Notes: generated by a model not told the origin, from the sequence alone. A DNA stretch of 64,000 bases from Bin87 sp965116785 (GCA_965116785.1 OZ220731.1:2170001-2234000), one strand, 5' to 3'. Positions 53,976 to 63,082 are shown, counted from the first letter of the stretch. Made by a program: numbers and translations.

Positions 53976-55775
53976 ATGGCGATCCAGCAGACGATACACA
54001 ATTTGGAACAGGGCGACGTGAACCTGCCCGAATCGGGACGACCGGTGATTCGCTCCAACGAGGGCGTGATCTCGTCGGGACATTACCTGACATCGATGTC
54101 AGGCATGCGGATCCTGTTGGCCGGCGGCAACGCCTTCGACGCCATGGTCGCCGCTAGCCTTGCGGCGGCGGTGGTGGAACCCATCGCGTCCTATTCACTG
54201 GCCGCCGAGGGCGTCTTCATGCTGTATGACTCGGCCAGCGGAGACCTGACGTCGCTGTCCGGACAGGGCGGCGCCCCCGGTGCGGCGACCGCTGAGTTCT
54301 ACCGGTCTCGCGGGCACGAACGCATCCCAACCGGACCGGGCAAGGACGCGCCGCTTTCGTTCACCCAGCCGGGCATCGTGGACGCTTTCATCAACATGCT
54401 GGACCGGTACGGCACGATGTCGTTTGCGGAGGTGGTCGAGCCGGCGATCCGCTACGCTGAGGACGGCATCCCGCACTACGAGTACATGCTGGAGCGACTG
54501 CGTTCGGAGACGGGCCAAGAACAGTTCGACAACTTCCCGCCCGGCGGCTGGGAGGTCTTCTACGAAGACCGCGAGGTTCCGGCCCCCGGCGCTTTGATGC
54601 GGCAGCCGGGCCTGGCTAACACGTTGAAAGCCATGAGCGACGCATCGGCGACGGCGTCCGGGTCCCGCTCGAATAGCCTGCAGGCGGCGAGGAAGGCATT
54701 TTACGAAGGGCCCACTGCGGAACTGATCGTCGAAGAATCGCGAAAGGTGGGCGGTATCCTTGCCATGGAGGACCTCTCCGGATACCACGCGCAATTCTGC
54801 GAACCGGTGAGCACCACCTTCCACGGCTACGAGGTCTGGGGTCAGGACTCCTGGACGCAGGGGCCCATGCTGATGCAGGCCCTGAACATTCTGGAGAACT
54901 TCGACCTCAAGGCCATGGGGCACAACAGCCCGGCGTACATCCACACGGTGGCCGAGGCGCTGAAGCTGTGCTTCGGCGACCGGGAAGCGTTCTACGGAGA
55001 CCCCGATTTCGCCACGGTGCCCATGGACGGCCTGCTGTCCAAGGACTACGCCGCCATCCGCGCTGGAGAGATCGATCCAGAGGGCGCCTACCCCGAGCAG
55101 CGACCGGCGGGCGATCCCTGGCGCTTCTCCCGGAAGACCGGGCGCACCGCGCCGCAGGTCATGGCCGCGGCCATCGGGCCGGACACCTCAGCGGATGACG
55201 GGACGACTCACGTGTCAGTGCTGGACCGCCACGGCAACCTGGTGTGCGGCACCATCAGCGGCGGGTCGTTCTCCAAATCGGTGTTCTTCCCCGAACTTGG
55301 CGCCTGCCTGAGCACGCGTATCGAGATGTTCAACTGCGAACCGGGCCATCCCAACGTGGTGGAGCCGGGCAAGCGGCCGCGCACCACGCTGGTGAACTAC
55401 ATCGTGGCTAAGGACGGCAAGCCGGTGATGACCGTGGGCTGCCCCGGCGGAGACAACCAGGTTCAGGGCAACCTGCAACTGATCCTGAACTCGCTGGTGT
55501 TCGGGATGGACCCGCAGCAGGCCGTGGAAGCTCCGCGGTTCGCCACGTCCAGCAACGTGAACTCCTTCTATCCCCACGTCTACTACCCGGGCCAGTTGGA
55601 CCTGGAGGACGGATTCGCCGACTCAGCCGTGGGCACGCTGAGGGCGCTGGGGCACAAGATCCACCGCACCGCCAACTGCGGCCTCGGCGCAACCGTGTCG
55701 GTCCGCGACCCGGAGACCGGTTCCATGAGCACCGGAGCCGACCCCCGGCGAGCGTGCTACGCGCTGGCGCTGTAG
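53976..55775 (+). CDS. Gamma-glutamyltransferase family protein
   Basis: The 599-residue protein has the GGT/cephalosporin-acylase N-terminal nucleophile fold. The large-subunit part contains GGNAFDAMVAASLAAAVVEP and GPGKDAPLSFTQPGIVDAFI. The self-cleavage and nucleophile site is T410 in DDGTTHVSVLDRHGNLVCG, after which the small subunit starts. The substrate-binding pattern KRPRTTLVNYIVAKDGKPV is present. There is no evident signal peptide, so a cytoplasmic glutathione- or gamma-glutamyl-compound hydrolase or acylase is likely. Spacing of 47 bases to the flavoenzyme gene suggests an operon. Confidence 0.9.
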   Translation: MAIQQTIHNLEQGDVNLPESGRPVIRSNEGVISSGHYLTSMSGMRILLAGGNAFDAMVAASLAAAVVEPIASYSLAAEGVFMLYDSASGDLTSLSGQGGAPGAATAEFYRSRGHERIPTGPGKDAPLSFTQPGIVDAFINMLDRYGTMSFAEVVEPAIRYAEDGIPHYEYMLERLRSETGQEQFDNFPPGGWEVFYEDREVPAPGALMRQPGLANTLKAMSDASATASGSRSNSLQAARKAFYEGPTAELIVEESRKVGGILAMEDLSGYHAQFCEPVSTTFHGYEVWGQDSWTQGPMLMQALNILENFDLKAMGHNSPAYIHTVAEALKLCFGDREAFYGDPDFATVPMDGLLSKDYAAIRAGEIDPEGAYPEQRPAGDPWRFSRKTGRTAPQVMAAAIGPDTSADDGTTHVSVLDRHGNLVCGTISGGSFSKSVFFPELGACLSTRIEMFNCEPGHPNVVEPGKRPRTTLVNYIVAKDGKPVMTVGCPGGDNQVQGNLQLILNSLVFGMDPQQAVEAPRFATSSNVNSFYPHVYYPGQLDLEDGFADSAVGTLRALGHKIHRTANCGLGATVSVRDPETGSMSTGADPRRACYALAL

Positions 55776-55800
55776 GAACCGACCGGATCCGACGATAAAC

Positions 55801-55829
55801 CTTCCGGGACTGGCGGTCAGTCCCGGAAG
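55801..55829. terminator. Terminator overlapping the 3' end of convergent genes
   Basis: CTTCCGGGACT pairs perfectly with AGTCCCGGAAG around a seven-base loop and is followed on the plus strand by TCGTTTT. It lies after the GGT gene and includes the stop region of the convergent aldo/keto reductase gene. Confidence 0.75.
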
Positions 55830-56788
55830 TCGTTTTCGTAGAGTTGCTGCAACCGGGCCAGATGCGCCTCCGGTATCGGCGGCAGGTCGACGCAGGCAGC
55901 GGTCTCCTCCGCCTCGGCCGGGTTCTTGACGCCGGGGACGGTGGAGTGGATATCGTGGTTCATCAGGCAGAACACCATGGCCGCCTGGGACATGGTCCGG
56001 ATGGGACCGTCCAACAGGAACCCGAGCATCCGAACGCTGTCCAGGTCCTTCTGCATCAACGCATCGCCAGGCCGTGGCGGCCGGTCGAGGGCGTCGGTCA
56101 GCGCGCCGGCGGCGTGTGAGCGAATGCCGATGACACCCATATTGTGGCGGTGGGCCATCGGGATGATCTGGCCGTTGTCGTGCTGGCTGAAGCCTGGAGG
56201 CGGCGGCTCCATGGCCGTCCGGTTGAGCAGGTTGTAGTAGGCGAGAACGGTGTCGTACTCGCCGCTCTCCAGGATGCGGTGCATCGTCGGCACATGGTGG
56301 TCCATGGCGGACAGGCCGATGAAACGGGTCTTGCCCGCCTGCTGTACGGCGCGGTAGGCGTTGAGCACCGGACCGAGCACGTCGTCTGCCGACAGGGAGT
56401 CGGCAACCTCACCGCGATGCTCGGTGAACCGATTGTGCACGTGCAACACATCAACCGAGTCGCGGCGAAGGCGACGGAGGCTGATGTCCACCGAGCGTTG
56501 GACTGCTCCGGCCACGTCGTCCATCTCATCGGCGCGGAGACGGACCTTGGTGGCGACCACCACCGCCTCGGTCCGACCCTCCAGCGCCTTGCCCAATGCC
56601 TCCTCCGCCTTGCCGTTTCCGTAGGATGGTGCAACGTCGAAGAACGTGATGCCCAATTCCAGGGCACGGTGGACGGAGGCGATGGCCTCCGCCTCCGTGG
56701 TCGGTCCCCAGACCTGCCCGATGCCGCCGCCGCCGAAACCGGCCCGGGATACGGTGAGGCCGGTGCGGCCGAGCTGCGTGTATTCCAT
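55817..56788 (-). CDS. Aldo/keto reductase
   Basis: The 323-residue NAD(P)H-dependent TIM-barrel enzyme shows the family pattern: YTQLGRTGLTVSRAGFGGGG, ITFFDVAPSYGNGKAEEALG (Asp and Tyr of the tetrad), VVVATKVRLRAD (Lys), and DVLHVHNRF (His). It belongs to the subgroup with GxGxxG-like start and a C-terminal block containing STVPGVKNPAEAEE. Members reduce aldehydes or sugars, for example L-fucose or galactose dehydrogenase relatives. It follows the VOC gene with a 14-base gap, so both are one operon. Confidence 0.9.
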   Translation of the reverse strand: MEYTQLGRTGLTVSRAGFGGGGIGQVWGPTTEAEAIASVHRALELGITFFDVAPSYGNGKAEEALGKALEGRTEAVVVATKVRLRADEMDDVAGAVQRSVDISLRRLRRDSVDVLHVHNRFTEHRGEVADSLSADDVLGPVLNAYRAVQQAGKTRFIGLSAMDHHVPTMHRILESGEYDTVLAYYNLLNRTAMEPPPPGFSQHDNGQIIPMAHRHNMGVIGIRSHAAGALTDALDRPPRPGDALMQKDLDSVRMLGFLLDGPIRTMSQAAMVFCLMNHDIHSTVPGVKNPAEAEETAACVDLPPIPEAHLARLQQLYENDFRD

Positions 56789-56802
56789 GACAGTCTCCCG
56801 GC

Positions 56803-57210
56803 CTAGTGGTGCTCTCCCTCGGCCAGCTGGAAGTAGATGCCGTGGGAGCTGGCCGGCTCGATGCTGGCGGTGAGGTAACCGAAGGGGCTGGCGGACGGCC
56901 CGTCGCCGCGCATATCGTTGCCGTTGGCCTGCAGGTCGTTGAACAGCTGGCCGATGCCGTCCACGCCCCAGGCCACGTGCATGACGCCGGGTCCGGACTC
57001 GCGCAGCTGGCGAGCCGTGGGTGTGTCGTCGTGCAGCGGCTCGAAGAAGTCCACCAGGGTCTCGCCGATCTGGTAGAGGATGGACTTGAACCCGCGCTCG
57101 GTGAATTCGTCACGGCGAATGGGGGTCAGGGAGAAGTTGCGTTCGATATAGGCGGCCATGTCGTCCACGTTTTCCACGACATAGGTTACGTGATGCACTT
57201 TGTTCAGCAT
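56803..57210 (-). CDS. VOC-family (glyoxalase/methylmalonyl-CoA epimerase-like) protein
   Basis: The 135-residue protein from ATG 57210 starts MLNKVHHVTYVVENVDDMAA, the beta-alpha-beta motif with a metal-binding His of the vicinal oxygen chelate fold. The second half carries GPGVMHVAWGVDGIGQLF, with another His, and ESHG-like EPASSHGIYFQL near the end with a third ligand. The size and the half-repeat suit methylmalonyl-CoA epimerase or glyoxalase I types. An upstream ATG at 57285 would overlap the divergent gene's promoter and is less likely. Confidence 0.83.
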   Translation of the reverse strand: MLNKVHHVTYVVENVDDMAAYIERNFSLTPIRRDEFTERGFKSILYQIGETLVDFFEPLHDDTPTARQLRESGPGVMHVAWGVDGIGQLFNDLQANGNDMRGDGPSASPFGYLTASIEPASSHGIYFQLAEGEHH

Positions 57211-57302
57211 GATCGACCTCCGCGCTTTTGGATTGGGGGCTGTTAGACTTGAGCGCAGCGTATTGGTTTTCGGGCCGGCATTCAACCCTAAGGGGCAATT
57301 AC

Positions 57303-58316
57303 ATGAGCGACCACAAGATTTTTGAACTTGGCGACGTTGACCTGCAGTGCGGCCTGCGCCTGCGGGGAGCCCAACTGGCGTATCAGACCTACGGCGAACT
57401 GAATGCCCGCAAGGACAACGTGATCGTGTTCCCGACGTTCTTCGGGTCGCAGCACCCGTCCAACGAGCCGATGATCGGGGAGGGGATGGCGCTGGACCCG
57501 GCGCGTTACTTCATCATCATTCCCAACCTGTTCGGGAACGGGCTGTCGTCGTCGCCCAGCAACACGCCGGCGCCTTACGACCGGGCCCGGTTTCCCAGGG
57601 TCACCTACTACGACAACATCGGGTTCCAGCGCCGGCTGGTCACCGAACAGTTCGGCATCGAGCGGATCGCGCTGGTTTGCGGATTCTCTATGGGTGCACA
57701 GCAGACGTTCCACTGGGGTGCTCTGTATCCCGACATGGTAGAGCGGATCGCACCGTGGTGCGGGTCGGCGAAGACTGCCCGGCACAACTTCGTTTTCCTG
57801 GAGGGCGTGAAAGCCGCCCTGTGCGCCGACGACGCGTGGAACAACGGCTGGTATGACACGCCGCCGGCCAAGGGATTGCGCGCCATGTCCCGGGTGTACG
57901 CCGGTTGGGCGCCGTCTCAGGCGTTCTACCGTGAGAAGGTGTACCTGGACATCGGGCACTCGTCGCTCGAGGACTACCTGATCACTTCATGGGAAGGGCG
58001 CTACCTGCAGCAGGACGCCAACAACATCCTGGCGATGGTTGCAACCTGGCAGGCCGGCGACATCAGCGACAATCCGCTCTACGGCGGCGACTTCGCCAAG
58101 GCCCTGGGGTCGATCAAGGCCAAGGCCTTCGTGATGCCCTCGCGCACGGACCAGTACTTCCCGCCGGAGGACAACGAGATCGAGGTCTCCATGATGCCCA
58201 ACGCGGAACTGCGCGTCATCGAAACCATCTGGGGCCACACCGGAGGCGGCCCGGGCCGCAACCCGGCGGACACCGGGTTCATCGACGCCCAGCTGAAGGA
58301 ACTGCTGGCGAGCTGA
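57303..58316 (+). CDS. MetX-like alpha/beta hydrolase (homoserine O-acetyltransferase family)
   Basis: The 337-residue protein starts at ATG 57303; an upstream ATG at 57228 would fall in the promoter area. It has the alpha/beta-hydrolase core with nucleophile S129 in CGFSMGAQQTFHWG, Asp in MPSRTDQYFPPEDNE and His in IWGHTGGGPGRN. These match the homoserine O-acetyltransferase family, which also includes enzymes with other acyl acceptors or plain hydrolase activity. No other methionine gene is near, so a role in methionine synthesis is not certain. It is divergent from the VOC/AKR pair. Confidence 0.85.
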   Translation: MSDHKIFELGDVDLQCGLRLRGAQLAYQTYGELNARKDNVIVFPTFFGSQHPSNEPMIGEGMALDPARYFIIIPNLFGNGLSSSPSNTPAPYDRARFPRVTYYDNIGFQRRLVTEQFGIERIALVCGFSMGAQQTFHWGALYPDMVERIAPWCGSAKTARHNFVFLEGVKAALCADDAWNNGWYDTPPAKGLRAMSRVYAGWAPSQAFYREKVYLDIGHSSLEDYLITSWEGRYLQQDANNILAMVATWQAGDISDNPLYGGDFAKALGSIKAKAFVMPSRTDQYFPPEDNEIEVSMMPNAELRVIETIWGHTGGGPGRNPADTGFIDAQLKELLAS

Positions 58317-58347
58317 CGCCGCACCGCATGCGGTCTAAAGATCGCCG

Positions 58348-58887
58348 ATGCATGTGGAGGATTTGCGGAGAGCGCTTATGGTACGACTGAGGATGCCCGG
58401 CACCAGGATCAGGTTCGACAGAAACACGACAGCATATGAAGTGGAAAGAGTGTACCTGGACTTGGAGACCCCGAGGCTGTATGGACAATCTGCGCAGTGT
58501 CTAGCGGAAGCCGCTCAATATTGGGGGATAATCGCTGGTAATGAGGAGCACGATTTCGATCAAGAGGCGCATAGCAAGAACGCTGCCGAGGCCTGGGATA
58601 AAGCAACCGAAGGGATGACATACATGGCAATGGCAAGACAATGCCACCGATACTGGCGCGAACACCGCGAGGATGTCTCAGTTCCTCCGGGCATGCGCGT
58701 ATACACGCGTGCCCTCTTTCAAAAAATGGTCGCATCGATGGTAAGAAGACGTGTGCCGGTCCCTACACGACAAGACGCGTCCGTTTTGTGCGGAATGGCA
58801 CGAAATCTCGCCGAGCAAGCTCATGCCGTTGCCCTCTTGTTACCGGGCGGAAGAAACGTCGTGCAACCACTGCCCGCTGCGGAGTAA
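58348..58887 (+). CDS. Hypothetical protein, uncertain frame
   Basis: The 179-residue frame begins shortly after the MetX-like gene and is less GC-rich than its neighbours. The first 110 residues (DRNTTAYEVERVYLDLETPR, EEHDFDQEAHSKNAAEAWDK) look protein-like and helical. The last part looks less so: an overlapping frame (58751-58939) has a tidier ending with CxxC (EETSCNHCPLRSN). A frameshift near 58740 could therefore separate two halves of one gene. I do not recognise a family; the ATG at 58378 after GGAGAG is a plausible alternative start. Confidence 0.4.
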   Translation: MHVEDLRRALMVRLRMPGTRIRFDRNTTAYEVERVYLDLETPRLYGQSAQCLAEAAQYWGIIAGNEEHDFDQEAHSKNAAEAWDKATEGMTYMAMARQCHRYWREHREDVSVPPGMRVYTRALFQKMVASMVRRRVPVPTRQDASVLCGMARNLAEQAHAVALLLPGGRNVVQPLPAAE

Positions 58888-58942
58888 CTTGACCCTATGC
58901 TTTAATCAATTGGCCCAAATAGCTCTAGTCGAGAACTAAATC

Positions 58943-59734
58943 GTGAAGAGCGAGCGCGACGGATGGTGGGAGGAGTTCTACTCGGGGCTGTGCCTTGAAT
59001 ATGTCCGGCATGCCCGCGACGAGGAGCAAACCCGCGCGGAATTGGGGTTCATCCAGGAAGCCATGGGTATGCCGATGCGGGGTAGAGTGCTGGACGTACC
59101 CTGCGGGGCGGGCCGTCTCGCGTTGGAATTGGCCGAATGGAATTACCGCGTCACGGCCATCGATCAGAGCCAACGGCTCATCGAATGGGCGAGCGCGGAT
59201 GCTGCTTCCCGGGGCTTGGATGTCGAATGGCTGGTCGGCGACATGCGCGAGTTGCCACAGGGAGGGACCTTCGATGGCGCGGTCTGCTTCTGGAACAGCT
59301 TCGGCTACTTCGACGACGCCGGAAACCTTGAGTTTCTGAAAGCGGTTTCACGTAGCCTGAAGCCGGGCGGCCGGCTGGCGTTGGACGCGCCGCTGCTGGA
59401 GACGCTACTGCTGGACGCGGTTCAGGAACCCAGGGTTTGGGAAAGGGCAGGTGACCTGCTCGCGCTGGAAGAGCGTGCCTACGACCACGAAACAGGTCGG
59501 TTGGAATCGACGTGGACCTTCATCCGTGGCGGGCAGCGCGAAGTCCGCGAGATGTCGATGCGGCTGTACGCGTATCGCGAGTTGGTCGGGATGCTGGAGC
59601 AGGCCGGGTTCGCGCAGCACGAAGCGTACGGAGACCTGGACCTGACGCCGTTCGAGTTAGGCGCACCGTGGCTGTACCTGGTGACAACAAAAGTGGGCGA
59701 ACCTGACTCACGGGCAAGCGCCAAACTAACTTAG
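58943..59734 (+). CDS. Class I SAM-dependent methyltransferase
   Basis: The 263-residue protein starts at GTG 58943. It has the SAM-binding motif I VLDVPCGAGRLALELAE, acidic loop VTAIDQSQRLIEWA, motif with D in WLVGDMRELP and FDGAVCFWNSFGYFDD, and the post-motif SLKPGGRLALDAPLLE. The substrate is unknown; the WNSFGYF region suggests a small-molecule methyltransferase. It is followed by a hairpin and converges with the peptidase gene. Confidence 0.87.
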   Translation: MKSERDGWWEEFYSGLCLEYVRHARDEEQTRAELGFIQEAMGMPMRGRVLDVPCGAGRLALELAEWNYRVTAIDQSQRLIEWASADAASRGLDVEWLVGDMRELPQGGTFDGAVCFWNSFGYFDDAGNLEFLKAVSRSLKPGGRLALDAPLLETLLLDAVQEPRVWERAGDLLALEERAYDHETGRLESTWTFIRGGQREVREMSMRLYAYRELVGMLEQAGFAQHEAYGDLDLTPFELGAPWLYLVTTKVGEPDSRASAKLT

Positions 59735-59756
59735 GGGCGACGCGTGCGTCACCCCT
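59733..59756. terminator. Stem-loop between convergent genes
   Basis: AGGGGCGACGC pairs with GCGTCACCCCT with one mismatch (the innermost pairs opening to form the loop). It starts at the methyltransferase stop and lies 27 bases before the convergent peptidase stop. No T-tract. Confidence 0.45.
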
Positions 59757-59782
59757 ACTGTCACTCACCGTTAGCCGTTGAT

Positions 59783-61129
59783 TTAGGCTAGCGACCCCAT
59801 CGGATCCCACGGCGGCAGCACGATGGGTTCCAGGTCCAGGGCGTCCTGGAGTTCCTGGGGCAGATAGCTCTTCGGCGCGGCGATCTCGAACATGTACTCG
59901 GCGAACCAGGAATCGTTCATCATGAAGAAGCCCTTTTCGCCGACCTTGTCGTCCCAGCTGTTCTCCACGCGCCAGCGACGGGGCTTGCCGTCGACCACAT
60001 CCACGCCGGTAAAGAGCATGGCGTGGGTCATCGCCGTTTGGTGGTACTCCAGCCGGTCCGCCTTGTTCATCTCGAAGTCGGCGCTGTACACGCTGCCGTA
60101 GTCGAAGAGCTCCGCGTCCCAAAGACCCTTGTCCCGGTGCATCTGCTTGCCGGTGTCGCAGCCCATCCAGACGGGCGTGCCGTCCTGGAGCATGCGCATG
60201 GCGATGTCCTTCATCATATCGATGTCGACGTTGAGATAGGTGATGCGGGTGCCGTCCACCACGTTGCCCAGGTACTGGACGGTGTAGGTGCGGCCGGGCG
60301 GGCTGGAACCGCGGGGGTCGTGCACGAGGCAGACGTAATCATCCATGGGAGTGGTGATGTACTTCTCGGCGAACTCCGCCGGCGTCATCTCGCCATCCCG
60401 GTGGAACTCCCCGTCCTTGTCCTTCCACTGCCAGTCGAACTGTGCGGGCGGAGTGCCCAGGTGAATGCACAGTATCTGGTAGATGGCTCCGAGGGCTTCC
60501 TGCTTGGCCTCGCGCATTTTGTGCAGGCCGGCCTCGTCGGCATAGAGGCGGCGGATGTTGCGCGCGCCCTGTCGCACCTGGTAGTTGAGGCCGGCGTTCA
60601 TACGCATGGAGTTGCCGGAGCTTTCGGTCTCGGGCATCACGGTCTTGGGCACCACTCCGTGCTTGCGGACCAGGCTGACGAACATGTCCCACTGGCCGCC
60701 GTCGCCCAGGGGTTGCTGCAGCAGCCAGGCCACCACGCGGTCGTCGATGGGCTGGTCGGCGGTCTCGATCACAGCCTCCAGGATGTAGTTGGCGCGCTCC
60801 ATCTTGTCCCAGAACATGACGTAGCTCTGGCTGAACTCAAACTCCTTGACGTTGAGCACGTTCCGGGTCTCGGCGCGGAACAGGTTGAGGCCGGCGAACA
60901 TCCAGCAGCGGCCGGAGCGGGCCTGGTTGGTCACGCTCCAATCGTCCAGGACGGTGGAGAAGCTGTGGGTGGCCTCGGCGACGATGTTGCGGTTGAGGGC
61001 GACGTCGTTCACATCGTGCTGCGTCACGACGTTCTGCATCAGCTGGTGATTCGGCTGGGAGGTGAAGGCATCCTGGAAGTCGGCCATGGTGGCGGCGTCA
61101 AGGGCGCCTGGGTTGGTCTGGGTGGTCAT
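59783..61129 (-). CDS. pepC: Aminopeptidase C1 / bleomycin-hydrolase-like cysteine peptidase
   Basis: The 448-residue protein has the usual length of PepC/bleomycin hydrolase. C75 sits in the active-site block TNQARSGRCWMFAGLNLFR. The catalytic His is in TAMTHAMLFTGVDVVDG and Asn in WRVENSWDDKVGEKGFFMM. These enzymes form hexameric barrels in the cytosol and remove N-terminal residues from peptides. This is a logical partner of the peptide-type transporter, though the genes are far apart. The next minus-strand fragment upstream is unrelated. Confidence 0.93.
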   Translation of the reverse strand: MTTQTNPGALDAATMADFQDAFTSQPNHQLMQNVVTQHDVNDVALNRNIVAEATHSFSTVLDDWSVTNQARSGRCWMFAGLNLFRAETRNVLNVKEFEFSQSYVMFWDKMERANYILEAVIETADQPIDDRVVAWLLQQPLGDGGQWDMFVSLVRKHGVVPKTVMPETESSGNSMRMNAGLNYQVRQGARNIRRLYADEAGLHKMREAKQEALGAIYQILCIHLGTPPAQFDWQWKDKDGEFHRDGEMTPAEFAEKYITTPMDDYVCLVHDPRGSSPPGRTYTVQYLGNVVDGTRITYLNVDIDMMKDIAMRMLQDGTPVWMGCDTGKQMHRDKGLWDAELFDYGSVYSADFEMNKADRLEYHQTAMTHAMLFTGVDVVDGKPRRWRVENSWDDKVGEKGFFMMNDSWFAEYMFEIAAPKSYLPQELQDALDLEPIVLPPWDPMGSLA

Positions 61130-61155
61130 TGGTTTTCACTCCGGTGCAGTGTGGG

Positions 61156-61428
61156 TCAGTTTGCCGCGATATTGACTGGCGAGAGTTGGGCTACCACGCC
61201 CGTGATTTCGGCTATCGCCCGGTCTATCTCGTCCTCGGTGGTGTAACGGCCCACGGTGAGGCGCAGGGTACCCATGGCGTACTCCGTGGGCACGCGCATG
61301 GCCTCCAGCACATGGGACAGCTCCACCCGGTCGCTGTGGCAGGCAGCGCCCGCCGAGGCGGCCACCGTGGGCAGACCCTCCAGTATACTATCGGCTTCTC
61401 GCCCGCAAAAGCCGATGCTGCAGGTATT
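61156..61428 (-). pseudogene. C-terminal fragment of cysteine desulfurase
   Basis: The reading READSILEGLPTVAASAGAA, then CHSDRVELSHVLEAMRVP and YAMGTLRLTVGRYTTEDEID, matches the C-terminal domain of NifS/IscS-type cysteine desulfurases, including the active-site loop region with Cys (GAACHS). The frame is closed upstream by TAG at 61429-61431, and the pyridoxal-phosphate domain is absent. The break coincides with one copy of a 15-base direct repeat (61431-61445). It is a gene remnant, only 26 bases upstream of the peptidase start. Confidence 0.75.
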
Positions 61429-61430
61429 CT

Positions 61431-61705
61431 AGGCGATTTCGCTACTCGAAAATTTGATAACGCACGGCGATTTTCGTAACAGGGACGACGGAAGTCGTTT
61501 TCGAAAGGTGACTGGCGGGGCTCCCGCTGGTCTGTTCGCGAGGGATGTGGCTTTGGCCGGGCAGTTGGTAGTGGCCTGCAAGCACTGACACGGCGTGGGC
61601 TATCCATCGGTGACGACACCAAACTGACTGTCGGATCGCGCTGTAGCACCAATCAGATGCTGGCAGCGTCGCTGTCATCCACCGACCTTTAGGGGATTTC
61701 GCTAC
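61431..61705. repeat. 15-base direct repeats flanking a 245-base segment
   Basis: AGGCGATTTCGCTAC at 61431-61445 recurs as AGGGGATTTCGCTAC at 61691-61705. The segment between has no gene that I can support. The left copy lies exactly where the desulfurase fragment loses homology, so the segment may be an inserted or rearranged piece. Confidence 0.45.
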
Positions 61706-61772
61706 GCCGATACTGTGTCGCTGGACAAGGCGCGGTTATATGGTAGATTGGCCCTCGCACGCTGGAGGACAA

Positions 61773-62012
61773 ATGCTAAACGCTTATCAAATCATCGGAA
61801 TGAACGAAGCGGAAAAGGACGCGTTCCTGAAATCGTTACTCGTCTCGTACGTGCAAAAGGAGCAGGGTATGTACAGCCTGGATCTCCTCAATGCTCTGCT
61901 GAACTTCGCGCTGGCTGAAGGGATAATCGCGGACCCAGACGAGGATCAAAAAAACCTGATCTTGAACCACGTCCGAACAGCGTTGACGAAGGGTTTTGAT
62001 TTCGGCGGCTAG
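61773..62012 (+). CDS. Small hypothetical protein
   Basis: The 79-residue protein follows a good ribosome site (GGAGGAC, then ATG 61773). It is helical and acidic: MNEAEKDAFLKSLLVSYVQK, SLDLLNALLNFALAEGII and DPDEDQKNLILNHVRTAL. There is no signal or membrane segment. I do not recognise a family. The following 290 bases to the next gene show no features. Confidence 0.55.
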   Translation: MLNAYQIIGMNEAEKDAFLKSLLVSYVQKEQGMYSLDLLNALLNFALAEGIIADPDEDQKNLILNHVRTALTKGFDFGG

Positions 62013-62299
62013 ACCTGATGCGCAGACCTCTGAGACCCTCCGGTGACGGAAATCTACGGCTTCCGCGCCAGAAACCAGTGTGGAAATTTGGAAAGCACCT
62101 GGACGCCTTGGATCATTGGCAAAGCGCTAGCAAAAAATGGTTGAGCAAGTTGATCGCCACACGGTTCAGACGCGCAACTTGTGGGTCGGGTTGGTGCAGC
62201 GGCACGGCTGGCTGGAAGATGACGACCTGCGAAATTGACGGCCATCCCAACATTCAGGCATAAACTAGGGGGCGCGCGTCAACCGCGTCTCCCTTTTTG

Positions 62300-62644
62300 A
62301 TGGACGCGAAAATGCGCAGATACACCCGCTGGTACCATTGGCTCATCTACATCGCTGGTGGCATCCTCGCGACCTGGGGGATTTTGGTGGCCTTCTGGTT
62401 TTTGGCCGATGAAATGGCCTACCGGGCCGAAGTGAAGGATGCTTGGGTGGGCGCATGCTTGGCATTTCAAACTCAGGTAGTTCACACTACGGAGCGGCAC
62501 TGCCAGTGTACCTACGATGAGGTCCGTCGCCTTTACTCCATCAATGAAATTTACGATTTGACATACCGCGCCGCCGGGAATGATGAGCAAGCCTATAATC
62601 TGCTTTCATCAGCATTCCAATTCGCGCATGAAACGTGTCGTTAG
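62300..62644 (+). CDS. Small single-pass membrane protein, cysteine-containing
   Basis: From ATG 62300 the 114-residue protein has one membrane helix (WLIYIAGGILATWGILVAFW, about 15-34) near the N-terminus. An external or periplasmic domain of about 75 residues follows with four Cys: one in WVGACLAFQ, two in RHCQCTYDEV and one near the end in FAHETCR, probably two disulfides. No family recognised. An alternative start is ATG 62312. Confidence 0.6.
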   Translation: MDAKMRRYTRWYHWLIYIAGGILATWGILVAFWFLADEMAYRAEVKDAWVGACLAFQTQVVHTTERHCQCTYDEVRRLYSINEIYDLTYRAAGNDEQAYNLLSSAFQFAHETCR

Positions 62645-62713
62645 GGGTGAATGTCAACAGACCCTACCGCATTTTCAAAATCGTTTCAAACTAATACCAA
62701 AGGTTGATACGCT

Positions 62714-62741
62714 CGTCACTCCGGCAAAAGCCGGAGTCCAG
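62714..62741 (+). repeat. REP-like palindromic element
   Basis: CGTCACTCCGGC-AAAA-GCCGGAGTCCAG is a perfect seven-base hairpin flanked by CGTCA and TCCAG-type ends. This is the form of a very widespread class of dispersed bacterial repeats (CGTCATTCC-hairpin-GGAATCCAG). A relative interrupts the transposase gene at 25348-25373. Confidence 0.7.
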
Positions 62742-62803
62742 AACGGATTGAGGCATGTCGTGCCCCTCTCAGAAACGCTGCCAACCACATTAGTGGAGTT
62801 TTT

Positions 62804-63082
62804 ATGAGTACCTACAACATCACGGTCAACAATCCCACCCCGCATGGCTACAAAATCGCGTTGGGAAATTGCGAAGTACGGCTCAACCCCGTCGACGAGC
62901 CGCCACAACAGTTGAATGTCGGCGACACTACTCACCCGCTCCCTACCTACCCCCAGTACAGTGTTATCCAAGAGAACCTCGGTCAAGACGAAACGACTAT
63001 CTACACAGCACGAAACGAAGCCGAAGCTATCGGCGTCGCGGTTCGCTGGCTGATTGATCATGCCGAAGAAACTACTTTGTAA
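62804..63082 (+). CDS. Small hypothetical protein, beta-rich
   Basis: The 92-residue protein starts at ATG 62804 after GGAG. It reads STYNITVNNPTPHGYKIALG then LNPVDEPPQQLNVGD and NEAEAIGVAVRWLIDHAEE, suggesting a small beta domain with one terminal helix. No signal peptide. Its end overlaps the start of the next gene by 23 bases, so the two are probably co-translated. Family unknown. Confidence 0.55.
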   Translation: MSTYNITVNNPTPHGYKIALGNCEVRLNPVDEPPQQLNVGDTTHPLPTYPQYSVIQENLGQDETTIYTARNEAEAIGVAVRWLIDHAEETTL

